Assembly (NCBI GenBank): GCA_026874595.1
Contig: CM049313.1
Span: 51,759,659 to 51,823,658 of the forward strand
From: Sipunculus nudus
Lineage: Eukaryota; Annelida; Sipuncula; Golfingiida; Sipunculidae
DNA length: 64,000 bases
Reading direction: 5' to 3'
Shown here: piece by piece, positions 9,326 to 21,164 of the stretch
How positions within the stretch are numbered: the first letter of the stretch is position 1
Layout: every line of letters begins with the position of its first letter
The notes under the pieces: generated by a model
What the model saw: the letters and a program-made list of their open reading frames with translations, nothing else
Databases searched by the model: none
Told to the model about the DNA's origin: nothing
Program-made: the position numbers and the translations under genes

Positions 9326-11836
9326 ATGGCCCCCCCTGGTGTTGAAGAGCTGCTGCTGACCAATGCTTTCTGCTTTGTGGTCCTTCCGAGTCTCCTTGGT
9401 AACGGTGAAGTGGTGTATGGAAAAAAGACTCCTTTGATCATATCCAGGGAAGTGGATTCGAGAGAACGTTACTTCAGCCTTCTTGGACAGGAGAAAGTGG
9501 ATTATAGCATTACATCACATGTAAGACAGTATTTCAGCGATTCCGTGTCGAATGTCTCCGACAGTCGGTCTGTTGCGATTCTATCGATGAAACCGCAAGA
9601 AGTTCTGAAAAACTGTGCAGTAATTGGCAGATACCGTGCAGGCATCGGGATATCTTGTAGAAAACTGTATAATATACCCACTGCAGCAGAGCTTGCAGTG
9701 CTGGCACACAACAAAACCATCCTCTTTCTCTCGTTTAACCATCGTCATTTAAGGAATCTTCGGAAATTCTCATTTGTTACGTTCCATGAACTGACGAAAT
9801 TATCAATAGTTCATTCAAACTTATATCTTATTGAAGAAGATGCGTTCATGGGTTTAAATAACTTGACCTCTCTAACGATACAGACTGCTTTTCGGAAGGA
9901 TCCCGTCAATATCTCTGGCGGTATATTCAAACCTCTCGAAAAACTTGAATATCTAAATTTGAAGTATACCCGTTTGACAGTGTCAAGTCTTTCTCGAGCG
10001 TTTTGCGGCGTTTCTTCTCGTATTAGTCATCTCATCCTCGATCACGTGTTCTACTATTCCTCCTCTCGTTCAGTAGTTGAGTTGGATAAGCTTTTCGACT
10101 GTCTCAACGCGTCAGATCTTCAGGTTCTGTCGATGAAACGTAACAATATAGTCAGGGTAACCGGAAGATCGCTAAACCGAATGATGAGCCTGCGCTGTAT
10201 CTCCTTCCGCTGTAACAAAATAATGGGAGACCGGGACGCGCTAATTACAGCGTTTTTTATGTTAAATTTGACGTCAATTGATATCGGTAATCAACGAATA
10301 TGGGACTGTGCAGAACCGACAGACTTTCCCGATTTCCCCTCCAGCCTTGACCCATGTCGTTATAAAGACGACTTTGACAGTTACAAGCAGAGGGAACTAA
10401 CCTCAGCAAATGAAGATGCTAAATGGCAGATTTTACCAAATCTGCGTTCTTTACGTCTTGATCACTTAGAGACGAAGCCATTAAATGCAAACCTGACACG
10501 CTACCCATTATGCGTGAAAGAGCTACAAACACTGGACGTATCTTATATGAATGTAAAAAACATCACAGGTGTACCGCAGTGTTTTGAACATTTGATGTAT
10601 CTAGGTCTCCGTGGAGTCAATCCAAGTTACATTGACACCAGGTTTTTCGGGAGCACAGAATCATTAAAGGTCCTTTTATTGAATAACAGTGCGTTTGGCA
10701 AGATTGTGCTAACTCAAAACGGAAGCGAAGTATTAGACAGAAATTCTAACGTGACTTATCTTGAGCTATCACACAACGGATTGGATTACATACATCGGAA
10801 CTCATTCCACTCACTAAAAAACGTTAAGACTCTCTTACTAAATGGAAATCGACTGAAATCCATGTCTGTCAATTTATCCGGATTACTTTCAGTGGAACAC
10901 ATCGACATCTCAAATAACAATATACAGTTCTTGGATAGCTCATCACTGGAGGCGCTAGAACATATACAAAATGTTAGGCCAATACCAAGGATTAAGTTTG
11001 ATGTAAGGAATAATCCACTAGAATGTTCTTGTAAAACACTGCAAACCTTACTCTACCTTACGAAAATGTCAGTGGACATTCTTGGACTAAGTTCAGTTGT
11101 GCACCCTGTAAAATGTGTAAATGGAACAGGTCACATGGTTTCTCTCCTTAAAGAAACTAAAAGGTTATACTCGCAATGTTCCAAAATGGCCGACGGGGTA
11201 ATTGTTGCTTTTGGTATCTATGTAGTCTGTGTTATTACATTCGTTCTAGGTGCCATTGTTTGCCGCTACAAAAATCAAATACAGTATTACATCTTGTTGT
11301 CGATGTATCTGTTTCGTCGGAACCATGAAAGAGGAAACACGAGAGAATTCATCTTCGACGCCTTCATATCTTATCACCATAGCAATTCGCATTTCGTTCA
11401 CAGAATCATAATCGATAAACTAGAGGAAGGACTAGACAGGAAGAACTATTCTCTATGTATACATGAGCGAAACTTCCGTCCAGGGACACCGATATCAGTC
11501 AACATCGTGGAGGCAATTCTGAAAAGCAAGAAAACGATCCTGTGCGTGTCCTCGTCCTACCTCAAGTCTGGTTGGTGCGAGTTCGAGACAAACTTCGCCC
11601 ACTCCAACTCAGTCACGTGGCATGAGAGTAACGTGATTTTATTGGTCCATCCTGTCGTGTTGCGTCATGGGAGACGCCGCCTCCCGCTGTCCCTGGTGGC
11701 TCTGTTGGACACCGTGACGTATTTAGAGTGGCCAACAGATGATTACTCACGCAAAGTATTCCTACTCAAACTGCGTCAGATTCTTGGTTGTCCGCTGGAA
11801 AGGCCACTCAATTTTGAAACAGTCCTACTTGTGTAA
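9326..11836 (+). CDS. Toll-like receptor
   Basis: Single uninterrupted exon coding 836 aa: a type I membrane pattern-recognition receptor that signals through its cytoplasmic TIR domain to MyD88/NF-kB-type pathways (family knowledge). Seen: a hydrophobic N-terminus (LLLTNAFCFVVLPSLLG); a leucine-rich-repeat ectodomain from about residue 130 to 560 with many LxxLxLxxN-type repeats and many N-glycosylation sequons; one C-terminal cysteine cluster beginning NPLECSC (about 562) with later Cys; a transmembrane helix about 624-646 (IVAFGIYVVCVITFVLGAIV); and a TIR domain about 676-815. The TIR domain has box 1 FDAFISY, a box 2-like ERNFRPGTPI and a box 3 region near FLLKLRQIL. Only one LRR-CT precedes the membrane, so it looks like a single-cysteine-cluster TLR. 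The region before the first clear LRR (about residues 1-125) is not obviously LRR. An upstream in-frame start by splicing is possible (see 7845). The ligand cannot be inferred. Confidence 0.93.
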   Translation: MAPPGVEELLLTNAFCFVVLPSLLGNGEVVYGKKTPLIISREVDSRERYFSLLGQEKVDYSITSHVRQYFSDSVSNVSDSRSVAILSMKPQEVLKNCAVIGRYRAGIGISCRKLYNIPTAAELAVLAHNKTILFLSFNHRHLRNLRKFSFVTFHELTKLSIVHSNLYLIEEDAFMGLNNLTSLTIQTAFRKDPVNISGGIFKPLEKLEYLNLKYTRLTVSSLSRAFCGVSSRISHLILDHVFYYSSSRSVVELDKLFDCLNASDLQVLSMKRNNIVRVTGRSLNRMMSLRCISFRCNKIMGDRDALITAFFMLNLTSIDIGNQRIWDCAEPTDFPDFPSSLDPCRYKDDFDSYKQRELTSANEDAKWQILPNLRSLRLDHLETKPLNANLTRYPLCVKELQTLDVSYMNVKNITGVPQCFEHLMYLGLRGVNPSYIDTRFFGSTESLKVLLLNNSAFGKIVLTQNGSEVLDRNSNVTYLELSHNGLDYIHRNSFHSLKNVKTLLLNGNRLKSMSVNLSGLLSVEHIDISNNNIQFLDSSSLEALEHIQNVRPIPRIKFDVRNNPLECSCKTLQTLLYLTKMSVDILGLSSVVHPVKCVNGTGHMVSLLKETKRLYSQCSKMADGVIVAFGIYVVCVITFVLGAIVCRYKNQIQYYILLSMYLFRRNHERGNTREFIFDAFISYHHSNSHFVHRIIIDKLEEGLDRKNYSLCIHERNFRPGTPISVNIVEAILKSKKTILCVSSSYLKSGWCEFETNFAHSNSVTWHESNVILLVHPVVLRHGRRRLPLSLVALLDTVTYLEWPTDDYSRKVFLLKLRQILGCPLERPLNFETVLLV

Positions 11837-12063
11837 TACTAGTTTGGTCTCTTTTGTATAAGCAAATCACCAATGATAATTAGGTGTTATGTGATAAATG
11901 TACATAATCGTCTGCATGCATGCTATGATAATTTTTACGTTCCTTGTTCTGCATTCTTGTATAGCTTAAACACTGTCCCCCTGGTATGATACTTGGTTTA
12001 TGTGATTCCACAACACAGTATTATGTTTTAACCGTGTATGTCCTTTTATAATTTGTATGTGTC

Positions 12064-13007
12064 ATGATACATTTATTAAACCAAAGTACAGCACTAAAAA
12101 TCTCATGGATTAAAAGGTTGATAAGCAAATCTGAGAATAATGCATGGAAACAATTTGATTTGTCTTATCTTAAATTTGGTACCCATTCTTTCCGTTGTAA
12201 CATTGCACCAGAGGATATGAAACATATATTGAATAAGCCTTCAGCATTCTGGGAAGATGTTATGTTCCAGTGGTGTTACTATAACCATAAAGCCCCATTA
12301 AATTATGCTGATATTATGTCACAATCTCTTTGGTTTAATTCATATAACAAGAGAGGGAGACAGATAATATTTATGAAGAAACTCTCCTCAGCAGGGGTTT
12401 TATATATCTCAGACTTGGTTACAAAAATAGGAAATAATATTTCATGGTTGAATCCCCATGCATTTTGTAAAAAAAAAATATAAAGTGCACATTGATTTTG
12501 TAAGCTATAATGGTTTAACTCGCTTCATTTCTGCTAGCTTGAAAAATGTTATCAAGCAACACCATGAACGAAACCAGGAAATACAACATGTTTTGTAAAA
12601 TTGACAATCTTATGAGAATGGAAAGACCTGTCAAGTCAACTTATAATGATTTAATAATGCAGAAAGCAGTATTGCCTGAAAAAATTACTGCCAAATGGAA
12701 GGCAACGTTAGATCTAGATTCAGATGCCAACGTTTATAAGGGCTTTAAACTCATTTATTTTTCAACCATATCAGTTCCACTCAGATATTTCCAATTCCGG
12801 TTACAACATCGCTGTGTAACTCTGAATCCTTTTTTACATAAAATTAAGAAATTTGATTCAGCTGAATGTACTTCTTGTAAAAATGAAAAAGAATCTTTGT
12901 CGCATTTATTCTGGGATTGTCCATTTTCCAAGTTCTTATGCAATGAAATAATAAAACAATTAAAACTATGCGGCTCCTTAGTAAATTTCCTTCTAGTTGA
13001 TAGCTGA
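12064..13007 (+). pseudogene. LINE ORF2 C-terminal remnant, frameshifted
   Basis: Two open segments in different frames (139 and 153 aa) with a frame change between them, probably slippage in the poly-A run at about 12469-12477. Between them the third frame still reads KVHIDFVSYNGLTRFISASL, typical of the same protein region. The CxxC...H...C motif near the end (CTSCKNEKESLSHLFWDC) is the zinc-binding C-terminal motif of many non-LTR retrotransposons. Confidence 0.8.
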
Positions 13008-13559
13008 AACTGCAATGCTGGGATGTTATGATAATGACTGGATAAACCTTCTGAATCTGCTAGGGAAGAGACATATATATGTGAGCAGATGCATTAAACA
13101 AAAAAACAACAGTTGTGACACTGAAAGGATTCATCAGTGAAATACATAAAGTAGAAAAATGTATAGCTGTCAGTAAAAACAAACTGGATCACCACGAGAA
13201 AAAGTGGTCACTAATGAAATGTTTTATCCCTAATTCTCAACAAACTTAGTTTCATTTCCACTAAAATTTGCTATTCTTCCAATTTTTAGTTTATCATATT
13301 TTGAGTATATTTTAAATTTAATCTGAGTATTTTGTTTAAATATTTTATCTAACTGAGACACAGACATACTAGTATTATCATCATCAGATTATGTTGGGTT
13401 TTACATATATTACATTCAACTATCTGCAGTAAATAGCATATATCAATTATATTCTGCAGCATATATAAAAGCTTGGCCTTTGCTGTTAATTATTACACGT
13501 TTTTGTTTTCATACAGTACAAATTTAAAAGATCATCACTATAAATCTATACAGCGCTGT

Positions 13560-13985
13560 TCAGGAGATACCATTATGTTCTTTAACATACGGGATCATAA
13601 TTTTATAAACAACTATAATCCAATTCATGATGAATGTTAGGTATCCTGAACAGAGACTTTAGATATAAGAATAATACGATCCAGGTGTATTATGTAGAAG
13701 AATTATATTGAATGTCGTAAGTTGTATATTGTCTAAGTTTTTGTTATATGTATTCTTTTGTTAATTAATACAGAACACATATTCTTGAACATGCTGGATC
13801 ATAGTTTTATAAATATAAGTTTATAATCAAATTCATGATGGACATGATGTTAGGTACCCTAACCACAGACTTTTGATATAAGAATAATACGATCCAGGTT
13901 TATCATGTAGAAGTATAATATTTTATGTTGTATGTTGTATACAGTCTTTATGTTCTGTTTTATGTATTTTTTCGTTAAATAAAAA
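13560..13985 (+). repeat. tandem duplication in the LINE 3' UTR, 213-bp offset
   Basis: The block containing GATATAAGAATAATACGATC occurs at about 13662 and again at about 13875. Flanking similarity (GGATCATA.TTTTATAAA, AATTCATGATG, TTAGGTA.CCT) makes two copies of about 210 bp just before the poly-A tail. Confidence 0.75.
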
Positions 13986-14001
13986 AAAATTGTAGGTGTC
14001 A

Positions 14002-15663
14002 GTTGGTAGAATATTGTACCATGTTATAACTACGCAGAACCTTTTTTATGTTTGGTGCTAATTATAGGGAGTTTCTAATCATAATTTTCAGCTTTGCATA
14101 TTACTCTTTTTTTATATATTTAAATAGTCATATAAACGTATGAACCAATTAGTTAACACCCGTTGCTTTATATAAATTCTAAATGTACTATTGTGATATA
14201 TTTAGCACGGGTGAATCATATTTATAGCATTTATGAGTTTTAATGTACCGCTAAATCTGGCTTTCAAGCAAGTTTAAACTGCAATTGATTATCCTGAATC
14301 AGTTTTAAGAGTACTTTAATATTGAACTAGATCGAGTTTTGGTAAATCAATGTTTTTCAGTTCATAATATTTATTCTGTTTAATTTAACTTTTTATTTTA
14401 TTTATCTTAATCTTTTACGGAGCGATATTTCCGTATGTAAATCTGTTGCATGTCCCTTTCAGCAAGGTACAACATATATTCTTTAAATGCAATTTCAATG
14501 AAACACCACCTATTCAACGTATAGAGCATATGTTGTAAACGCCATGATATTTACAATATTTCAGAACAAGCCAGATGCAACCATATACCGGCAACATGAG
14601 CTCTGGCGAAAGGGAAAACGTGACGGTCTTATTCAACTGTATAATTACAGCGAGCAAATATAATAGATCCTGTAAAATGGCATGTAATCCATATACAACC
14701 TTTCATTTGAAAAGACAGGAGAAATCCATACAACCAAAGCAGCACCTAAAGAGTCCTATTTGTCCTATAGTTGCTTCAAGTTATACTTCTATATTGATAT
14801 TTATGTGATAAGTCAGAAACAAAAATAAATAAATGGAACAAAGCAGAGACCCAGCTGGCTCTGCCATTTCATGAGCGATCAATTAGATATACCACTGAGT
14901 AAAGAACGCCGTGGATACGCGTTCAATTGTGAAAACACTGTGCCCTTTCGGGCTATATACATGTTACAATAACCAGACCTTCATAAAATGATAAGATCAC
15001 AAGGAATAACATTTTAATCAATACTTATAACATTTGACAAGGAACCTTCAAACCTTGACACAGGTCCCTCTGGAATGCACAAAAAACGACGGAACTGTTT
15101 AAAATGTTGGTCTGGGCATTCCTGACTCCTGGCAATGTAATGGTTACATTAATCACGACATCATTCAAGAGAACGACATGTGTCAAGACCACACATTAAC
15201 GTACACACCTGTTGCACAATTTTTGTATACGGGTTATCACTCATTACCCAATTTGTACAAAATGTTTAAACTTACAAGCAACGATGATGTACTTTTCATA
15301 AATCACAAATAAATAAGATTTTTGTTTGACGCTGTGTTTATGTTTGCTTTCTCAACACTGATCGCGCCTTGTGCCAGCTTAGTTCTGCTGTGTATTGGCT
15401 TAAGGAAATTGACACTGTATTTCAAAGTAACCTAATATGCCTTGCAAAAGAATCCGCATCTTTCACAATATGACCACGTCCTACCTTTGAATTAATTATA
15501 ATTTGCCCTACCAAGGAGTTCCCATGCACTGCTTTATTTGAAAACTAAAATAAAATGTAAGTTTGTTTGGAAAGAAAATTCTTGTCAATGACTCAACCTG
15601 GGACTCCGGCAATTATCATAAGGAAATCAACACCATACTTTGCAAAAAAGGAGTGAGTAACAA
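14002..15663. other. non-coding stretch
   Basis: No exon, RNA or structured element recognised; AT-rich with scattered short open frames lacking any domain. Confidence 0.5.
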
Positions 15664-16190
15664 CCCAGGTAGCACAAAAATATTTTTTAGATGTTTTAAA
15701 AACGTTTTGCAAAATGTTTTGAAAATGTTTCTTCGTGATATTTTTATAACGTTTTTTTGTATGTTCGAAAAAACGTTTTTAAAACGTTTTGCTAAAAACG
15801 TTTTAAAAATGTTATTTTAATGTTTTTTAAATGTTTTGGTAAAACATTTTATAAACGTTTTCATAATATTTTATAAACATTTTGTGAGATACATTATTTT
15901 GATATTTTAGAAATGTTTACATCAAAATATCCAAGAAACGTTTTCTAAATGTTTTTGTAAAACATTTTATAAACGTTTTCATAATATTTTATTAACATTT
16001 TGTGAGATACATTATTTTGATATTTTAGAAATGTTTCCATCAAAATATCCAAGAAACGTTTTCTAAATGTTTTTGTAAAACATTTTATAAACATTTTCAT
16101 AATATTTTATTAACATTTTATGAGATACATTTTTTTTGATATTTTAGAAATGTTTCCATAAAATATCCAAGAAACATTTAAATAACATTT
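15664..16190. repeat. ACGTTTT-rich repeat, 118-bp tandem period, terminus CCCAGGTAGCACAAAA
   Basis: Begins CCCAGGTAGCACAAAA and continues as short AACGTTTT/AACATTTT motifs. A 118-bp unit marked by TGAGATACATT recurs at 15885, 16003 and 16121. The inverse terminus TTTTGTGCTACCTGGGA closes the related block at 23231, so both belong to one family with a defined end. Confidence 0.75.
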
Positions 16191-16582
16191 TAGCATTGAT
16201 CTACATGCTGAAACATATTCCCTACAACCCAATTTGTGATATGTTTTGCATGGGATGATATTATACCTGGTGAATATATAAGCATTTAATTCATATTTTG
16301 AGTTGACAGGGTTTCTGTAGTGTGTGCAGGACAGGGCAAATTGGTAACCAGCTTTTGTAGTACCAACATGGATGTGCATGAAAGGTAGAAAAAGAACTTT
16401 CCCAATTATTTTATCTATATTATGATCATATCTGCCCAAAAAGGGATTTAAACCATAGAGTTAATTCATCTCTGTTGAAACTACAGCTGCATATTTTATG
16501 TCAGTTTTGCTTACAACTTCACAACAGATAAACATATTCTCACGTATCAACAAAGAAAACAGTAACTGGTAAGGCACAGAGA

Positions 16583-16588
16583 TTTATT
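16583..16588 (-). terminator. polyadenylation signal AATAAA
   Basis: AATAAA on the minus strand about 10 nt beyond the TGA stop at 16599-16601. This would give an extremely short 3' UTR, so a more distal signal may be used instead. Confidence 0.4.
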
Positions 16589-16598
16589 TAAAAAAACA

Positions 16599-16676
16599 TC
16601 AGTCTGAATCAGAGTCTGTGATGTCTTCCACTGGAGCAGGCGCCCTTCCTTTCTTTTTCTTCTTTGCTTCTTGTTT
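16599..16676 (-). CDS. last exon of the DUF4806-like gene
   Basis: Acceptor TTTCTACAG, then KQEAKKKKKGRAPAP, VEDITDSDSD and a TGA stop. Low-complexity basic then acidic tail. Confidence 0.65.
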   Translation of the reverse strand, partial: KQEAKKKKKGRAPAPVEDITDSDSD

Positions 16677-18380
16677 CTGTAGAAATAGAAATGTACATAT
16701 TACCATAAATAAAATTCACTAAACAAAAACTTTTAATGGGCAAGTCACCAATTGACAGGAATTTATTTATCTTATTACATACAAGATGTAAATCAATTAC
16801 TGAATGCCTACTGTATTGTATATAACAATATGATACCTGACAGATCTGATAGGATAGAACAGTTATTTAATTTATTGATAATACAAAAAGTACAGTTCTT
16901 TAAAAGTGAATCTAGATGAGAAACGATGTTCTCTCTACTCAGAAAACATAAAGAAACCAAAATGTTATTTGCGTTTCCAGTTAAAAAGGACTTTAATAAT
17001 ACATTATCTTACAGTACAATACATATGACTTTTCAATATATATCAAGTGATATATTACCTACCTACCTTTACCTTAGTTACCAATACAATATTTTTCTTT
17101 TATCACCATGTTTCCTGCACAAGTGTATTGTTATTCATTAATACACTTTAATATGTTATATTGCAAATGTGTAATTTTGTCAAATTCAGGTCGGGAATTT
17201 TTTTTTATTCTTAAGCAAAGACAGGTGGGCTAAAATGTGTTCATTTACACATGTTAGTAAACATCTTTCCAAATTAATATGAGCTTGTTCAAAGTTTTAT
17301 AGACAGACACTATTATCTAGAGATTATATATCAGTTGCTAGAGAATACTGTAAAGGTTCCATATTACTATTCATATCGTTCAAGGGAATGCATATCCACA
17401 AAAAACAACCCAATTTAAAAGTTGAAATGCCATTCAAATTAAGCTAATGTATATTGCCTTTTATTAAACTCACTTTCAGCCAGTTGGTACCTCCTTCTTT
17501 GTTTGGTGCGTTGCGCAGTACCTCAGCTATTTCATGGTGCACATCCATGATGGCAACCTTGCCTTTCATGCTCTTCATTACAGCCTCTGTAGAATACAAG
17601 TGACAGAGTGTTTTATTTTCTTTATTTGGAAAGATCAATATTGACAAAACCAATATATGTATCATAAGATGTACCTTTATCAAGATGCTATAGCTATGTG
17701 AAAGCAACATGACAATGAAAGCAAAAACAAATTTAATGATGGTCACTCAGGCCTTAAAAATGAATTCAGTATTAAATACCAAAGTCAAAAACAAATTAAA
17801 CAGTACCTGAATGGCTACATCATTTGGGATGATTTTTTTAGATGATGTAGGAATATTTTAAAGGAAAAAAAATGCTATGTATAAATAACAGTTGAAAATG
17901 CTGGCATTGAATTTGAATCATGTCTTCTGTATATTCTTGCAATATAATATGTAGTATCTTAACTAAACTACATTATTGTAACTGCCCTAGAAAATTAACA
18001 TTAAAGACCATGAAAAAGCCATCCAGTTCATCAGATGAAAGAAGGAATGAGTCTGCTTCTACACACAACTGTTCCCCTCCGCATTACCAACTAAGATATA
18101 TCAGGGCATAGTGATGTGCATGTGTAAATCTATAACAACAGATGAAATTAAGAAATCACTTTAACATTAAGGCATTGATGAGACATGAGTTTCATATTCA
18201 CTTATTGGAAAACTTACTAGAAATAAGTTTTCTTACAGGTCTATCTTTAAACCTGGTCTTTCCCTTGGCACCAGTCATACTGAACTGAGACATCAAATGG
18301 TTTGTCATCAGGGATCTCGTAATCAAACCTGTCACCTTTGTAAGGTCTGCATCCTTACAGAGGGAGGCCAAACGCTTTAC
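16599..18380 (-). CDS. 3' end of a gene with a DUF4806-like C-terminal domain (three exons)
   Basis: Three phase-0 exons: 18380-18237 (48 codons), 17584-17474 (37 codons) and 16676-16599 (25 codons plus TGA). The joined sequence starts VKRLASLCKDADLTKVTG, continues LITRSLMTNHLMSQFSMTG then AKGKTRFKD, then VMKSMKGKVAIMDVHHEIAE, and ends with a Lys-rich stretch (KKKKKGR) and an acidic tail (EDITDSDSD). The pattern of a short helix, 'TN.L...FS.TG.KGK..FKD', then another helix resembles the DUF4806 domain at the C-terminus of many invertebrate uncharacterised proteins. A BEN-like fold is an alternative. The basic/acidic tail suggests a nuclear protein. The 5' exons were not found; an in-frame stop lies just before the acceptor of the first exon, so upstream coding must be spliced in. 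Confidence 0.6.
17474..17584 (-). CDS. exon of the DUF4806-like gene (penultimate)
   Basis: Acceptor TCTACAGAG, donor AAA|GTGAGT, 111 nt, phase 0 at both ends. Encodes AVMKSMKGKVAIMDVHHEIA then EVLRNAPNKEGGTNWLK. The acceptor choice (second AG) is made to keep the reading frame. Confidence 0.6.
18237..18380 (-). CDS. exon of the DUF4806-like gene (antepenultimate)
   Basis: Acceptor CTTTTCTAG, donor CCT|GTAAGA, 144 nt, phase 0 at both ends. Encodes the helix and the FSMTGAKGKTRFKD core. Confidence 0.65.
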
Positions 18381-18384
18381 CTAG

Positions 18385-18560
18385 AAAAGAAGGTTTCATT
18401 ACATGGCAATGAAGAGAGTAACAAGATTTGCACAATCTAGATAAATATAGCACAGCTCATTGTAAGGTCATATTTTTTCTTTGTCATTAAAAACAATTGA
18501 AGGTTTTCTTTTATTTCAAGCTTTGAAATCATACTGTATAAAGCAGGTAGAGGTAATGAA
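18385..18560. other. intron or intergenic sequence upstream of the DUF4806-like exons
   Basis: No further exon recognised on the minus strand. Confidence 0.4.
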
Positions 18561-19150
18561 AAGTTTGGGATGAAAAGTTTGGCCTCAAATGTATATGCAT
18601 TCTTTTTAAAGAAATGAGTCCTGTGACCATGACCTATGACGGTTGGACCCCAAAATATGTACACGGTCCTTACTTTAGTGGTGAGTCATATATCACTTAA
18701 GTTTGAAACCAATATGTCAAACTGAACTAGAGTTATCAACTGGAAACTAATTTGTGAACAGATGGCCCCTGTGACCTTGACCTTTGACCATGTGACCCCA
18801 AACTCATTTATGCTCTCCCCATACTCAGCCTGCAAGTCAGCTAAATGTGCAAAATGGAAAGTTTGGGATGAAAAGCTTGGCTTAAAATGCAGTCATAATC
18901 CTTTTTAAAAAATTGAGTCCTGTGACCTTGACTTTTGACCTCATGATATAAAAACTTATAGGTTCTTGCTTTAGTGGTGGGCCATATGTAAGTCAAGTTT
19001 GAAATCCATGTGTCAATACAACCTGGAGTTATCATCTGGAAACAAATTTGTGGATGGACAGATGGACAGACAGACAGACATACAGACAGGGTGATAACTA
19101 TATGGTATCCACTTGTGATCAATAAACACACCAGGTTTTGAGACACTAGA
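18560..19150. repeat. dispersed repeat, two tandem copies offset about 298 bp
   Basis: GGGATGAAAAG.TTGGC...GAGTCCTGTGACC.TGAC...GAGTTATCA.CTGGAAAC occurs at about 18567 and again at about 18865. It includes GTGACCTTGACCTTTGACC and ends in an ACAGACAGACAG run and GGGTGATAACTATA. The pattern is that of an abundant dispersed repeat in mollusc genomes (family knowledge). Confidence 0.7.
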
Positions 19151-19204
19151 TGTAATTACAGCTGAGAAACTGACATGATTGTTGTCATTTTATAGTAAAA
19201 AATA

Positions 19205-19580
19205 TTTGTTAAAATAACAAAATACAGGTGGCGCCACCACTTTTTGGGAGCTGACAAAACTAGTCATGGTCAATATTCAAGGCAAGATTCATGACAATCC
19301 ATGCAATAATTATCAAGATATTGGAGGTTTTGTATAATATTTTTTATTAGTATGGGGGGTACTTTCAAGCCCCATAACTCGGAGGATATAGGTCACAGTG
19401 ACCTAATTTCAGGTTTCCAAGGAGATTTTTTATTGACCTCCCTGGATATTTACTTAGAAGTTTCTAGGTCCAGCAGTTATGATTTATGCCATGTAAAGGG
19501 ACGGCTGGACGCCGGAAAGGATGACTGACAAATCGCCATTCCTATACCTCAGTTGACTTACAGTCAGCTGAGCTAATTAG
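19205..19580 (-). repeat. dispersed 'GCTCAGCTGACTGTAAGTCA' repeat fragment
   Basis: Inverted relative of the element at 51803-52761. It shares the AGCTCAGCTGACT start (here reversed at about 19555-19580), the 'accTAATTTCAGGTTTCCAAGG' type block and the GGTGGCGCCACC palindrome at about 19229. Confidence 0.65.
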
Positions 19581-19680
19581 ATTTGATATAATTTCCTTGT
19601 CAGTTTTTGCCTTTTTCTATTTAACAATCCAATTATTATTATTTTGTTGTTCATGACCATATATGATTTTATTCTAAAGC

Positions 19681-20470
<790 letters not shown>

Positions 20471-21164
20471 AACAGCAGACAGTATCATGTGGGAGGTGTA
20501 TGTCATTTAATCGACAGGAATGTCACATATAAGGCTTGGCCTGATAGTGGTGCCCTTTGCACCTAAGACAGCTCTGTAATGCATGCTTAGAGAGCTGGCA
20601 TGTTACTGGGTTACAGCTCATTAAGACTGGTGCAGACGCACCTAGACTATATGGATAATATGTTGACCCCAAATTTTATTAGCTTAAACCCAGTTAATAA
20701 CCACACACACAATAACAAGATTTATATAAAACAACCAATTTGAATGAAAATTTAGTAAACTTGATTATAAATCAATGGAAAATGCTGATGATATTGCATA
20801 TATATATGTTTATATTATGAATAATAAATTATATAAATGATCAATTGTACATACTGATATATAGGCAATAGAAACATCTCCCAATGGGTATGTGCCTATT
20901 CTGTCATTATAACTTCTATACTTTCTATCCTAAATAAATGTGCTTGGTGTTTGAAATTTCTTGTACAGCCGAATTAGTTGTGGTCATGATATTGTTTATT
21001 GTATACAGGTTGGATGGCTGTCACCCCTCTCCAGCTGAATTGAAACCCTGTTTTAAGCTGCTTGCATCATGGCACAATGAGTTTTAATAAACAAATGTAC
21101 CAATGGTTCTGCTACTTATTAGCTATTTGGAAATTATAATTATGAATATGAATGAAAATTAGGG
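20471..21164. other. non-coding stretch
   Basis: No exon or defined element recognised on either strand. Confidence 0.45.

Larger units (their letters stand above)
12053..14001 (+). mobile_element. 5'-truncated LINE (non-LTR retrotransposon) with TSD
   Basis: The element occupies about 12065-13989 and ends in an A-rich tail (TAAATAAAAAAAAA). Candidate target-site duplications are TTGTATGTGTCA (12053-12064) and TTGTAGGTGTCA (13990-14001), 11/12 identical. Coding remnants at 12064-12483 and 12546-13007 are the C-terminal part of a LINE ORF2: the first has the ISWIKRL-type region downstream of the reverse transcriptase, the second ends in a zinc-knuckle-like CTSCKNEKESLSHLFWDC. A frameshift lies around the A9 run near 12470, so the protein is broken. 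The RT and endonuclease are absent, as expected from 5' truncation. Confidence 0.8.

Noticed and set aside
12755-13015. Minus-strand 86-residue frame
   Set aside because: Antisense shadow of the LINE ORF2 remnant.
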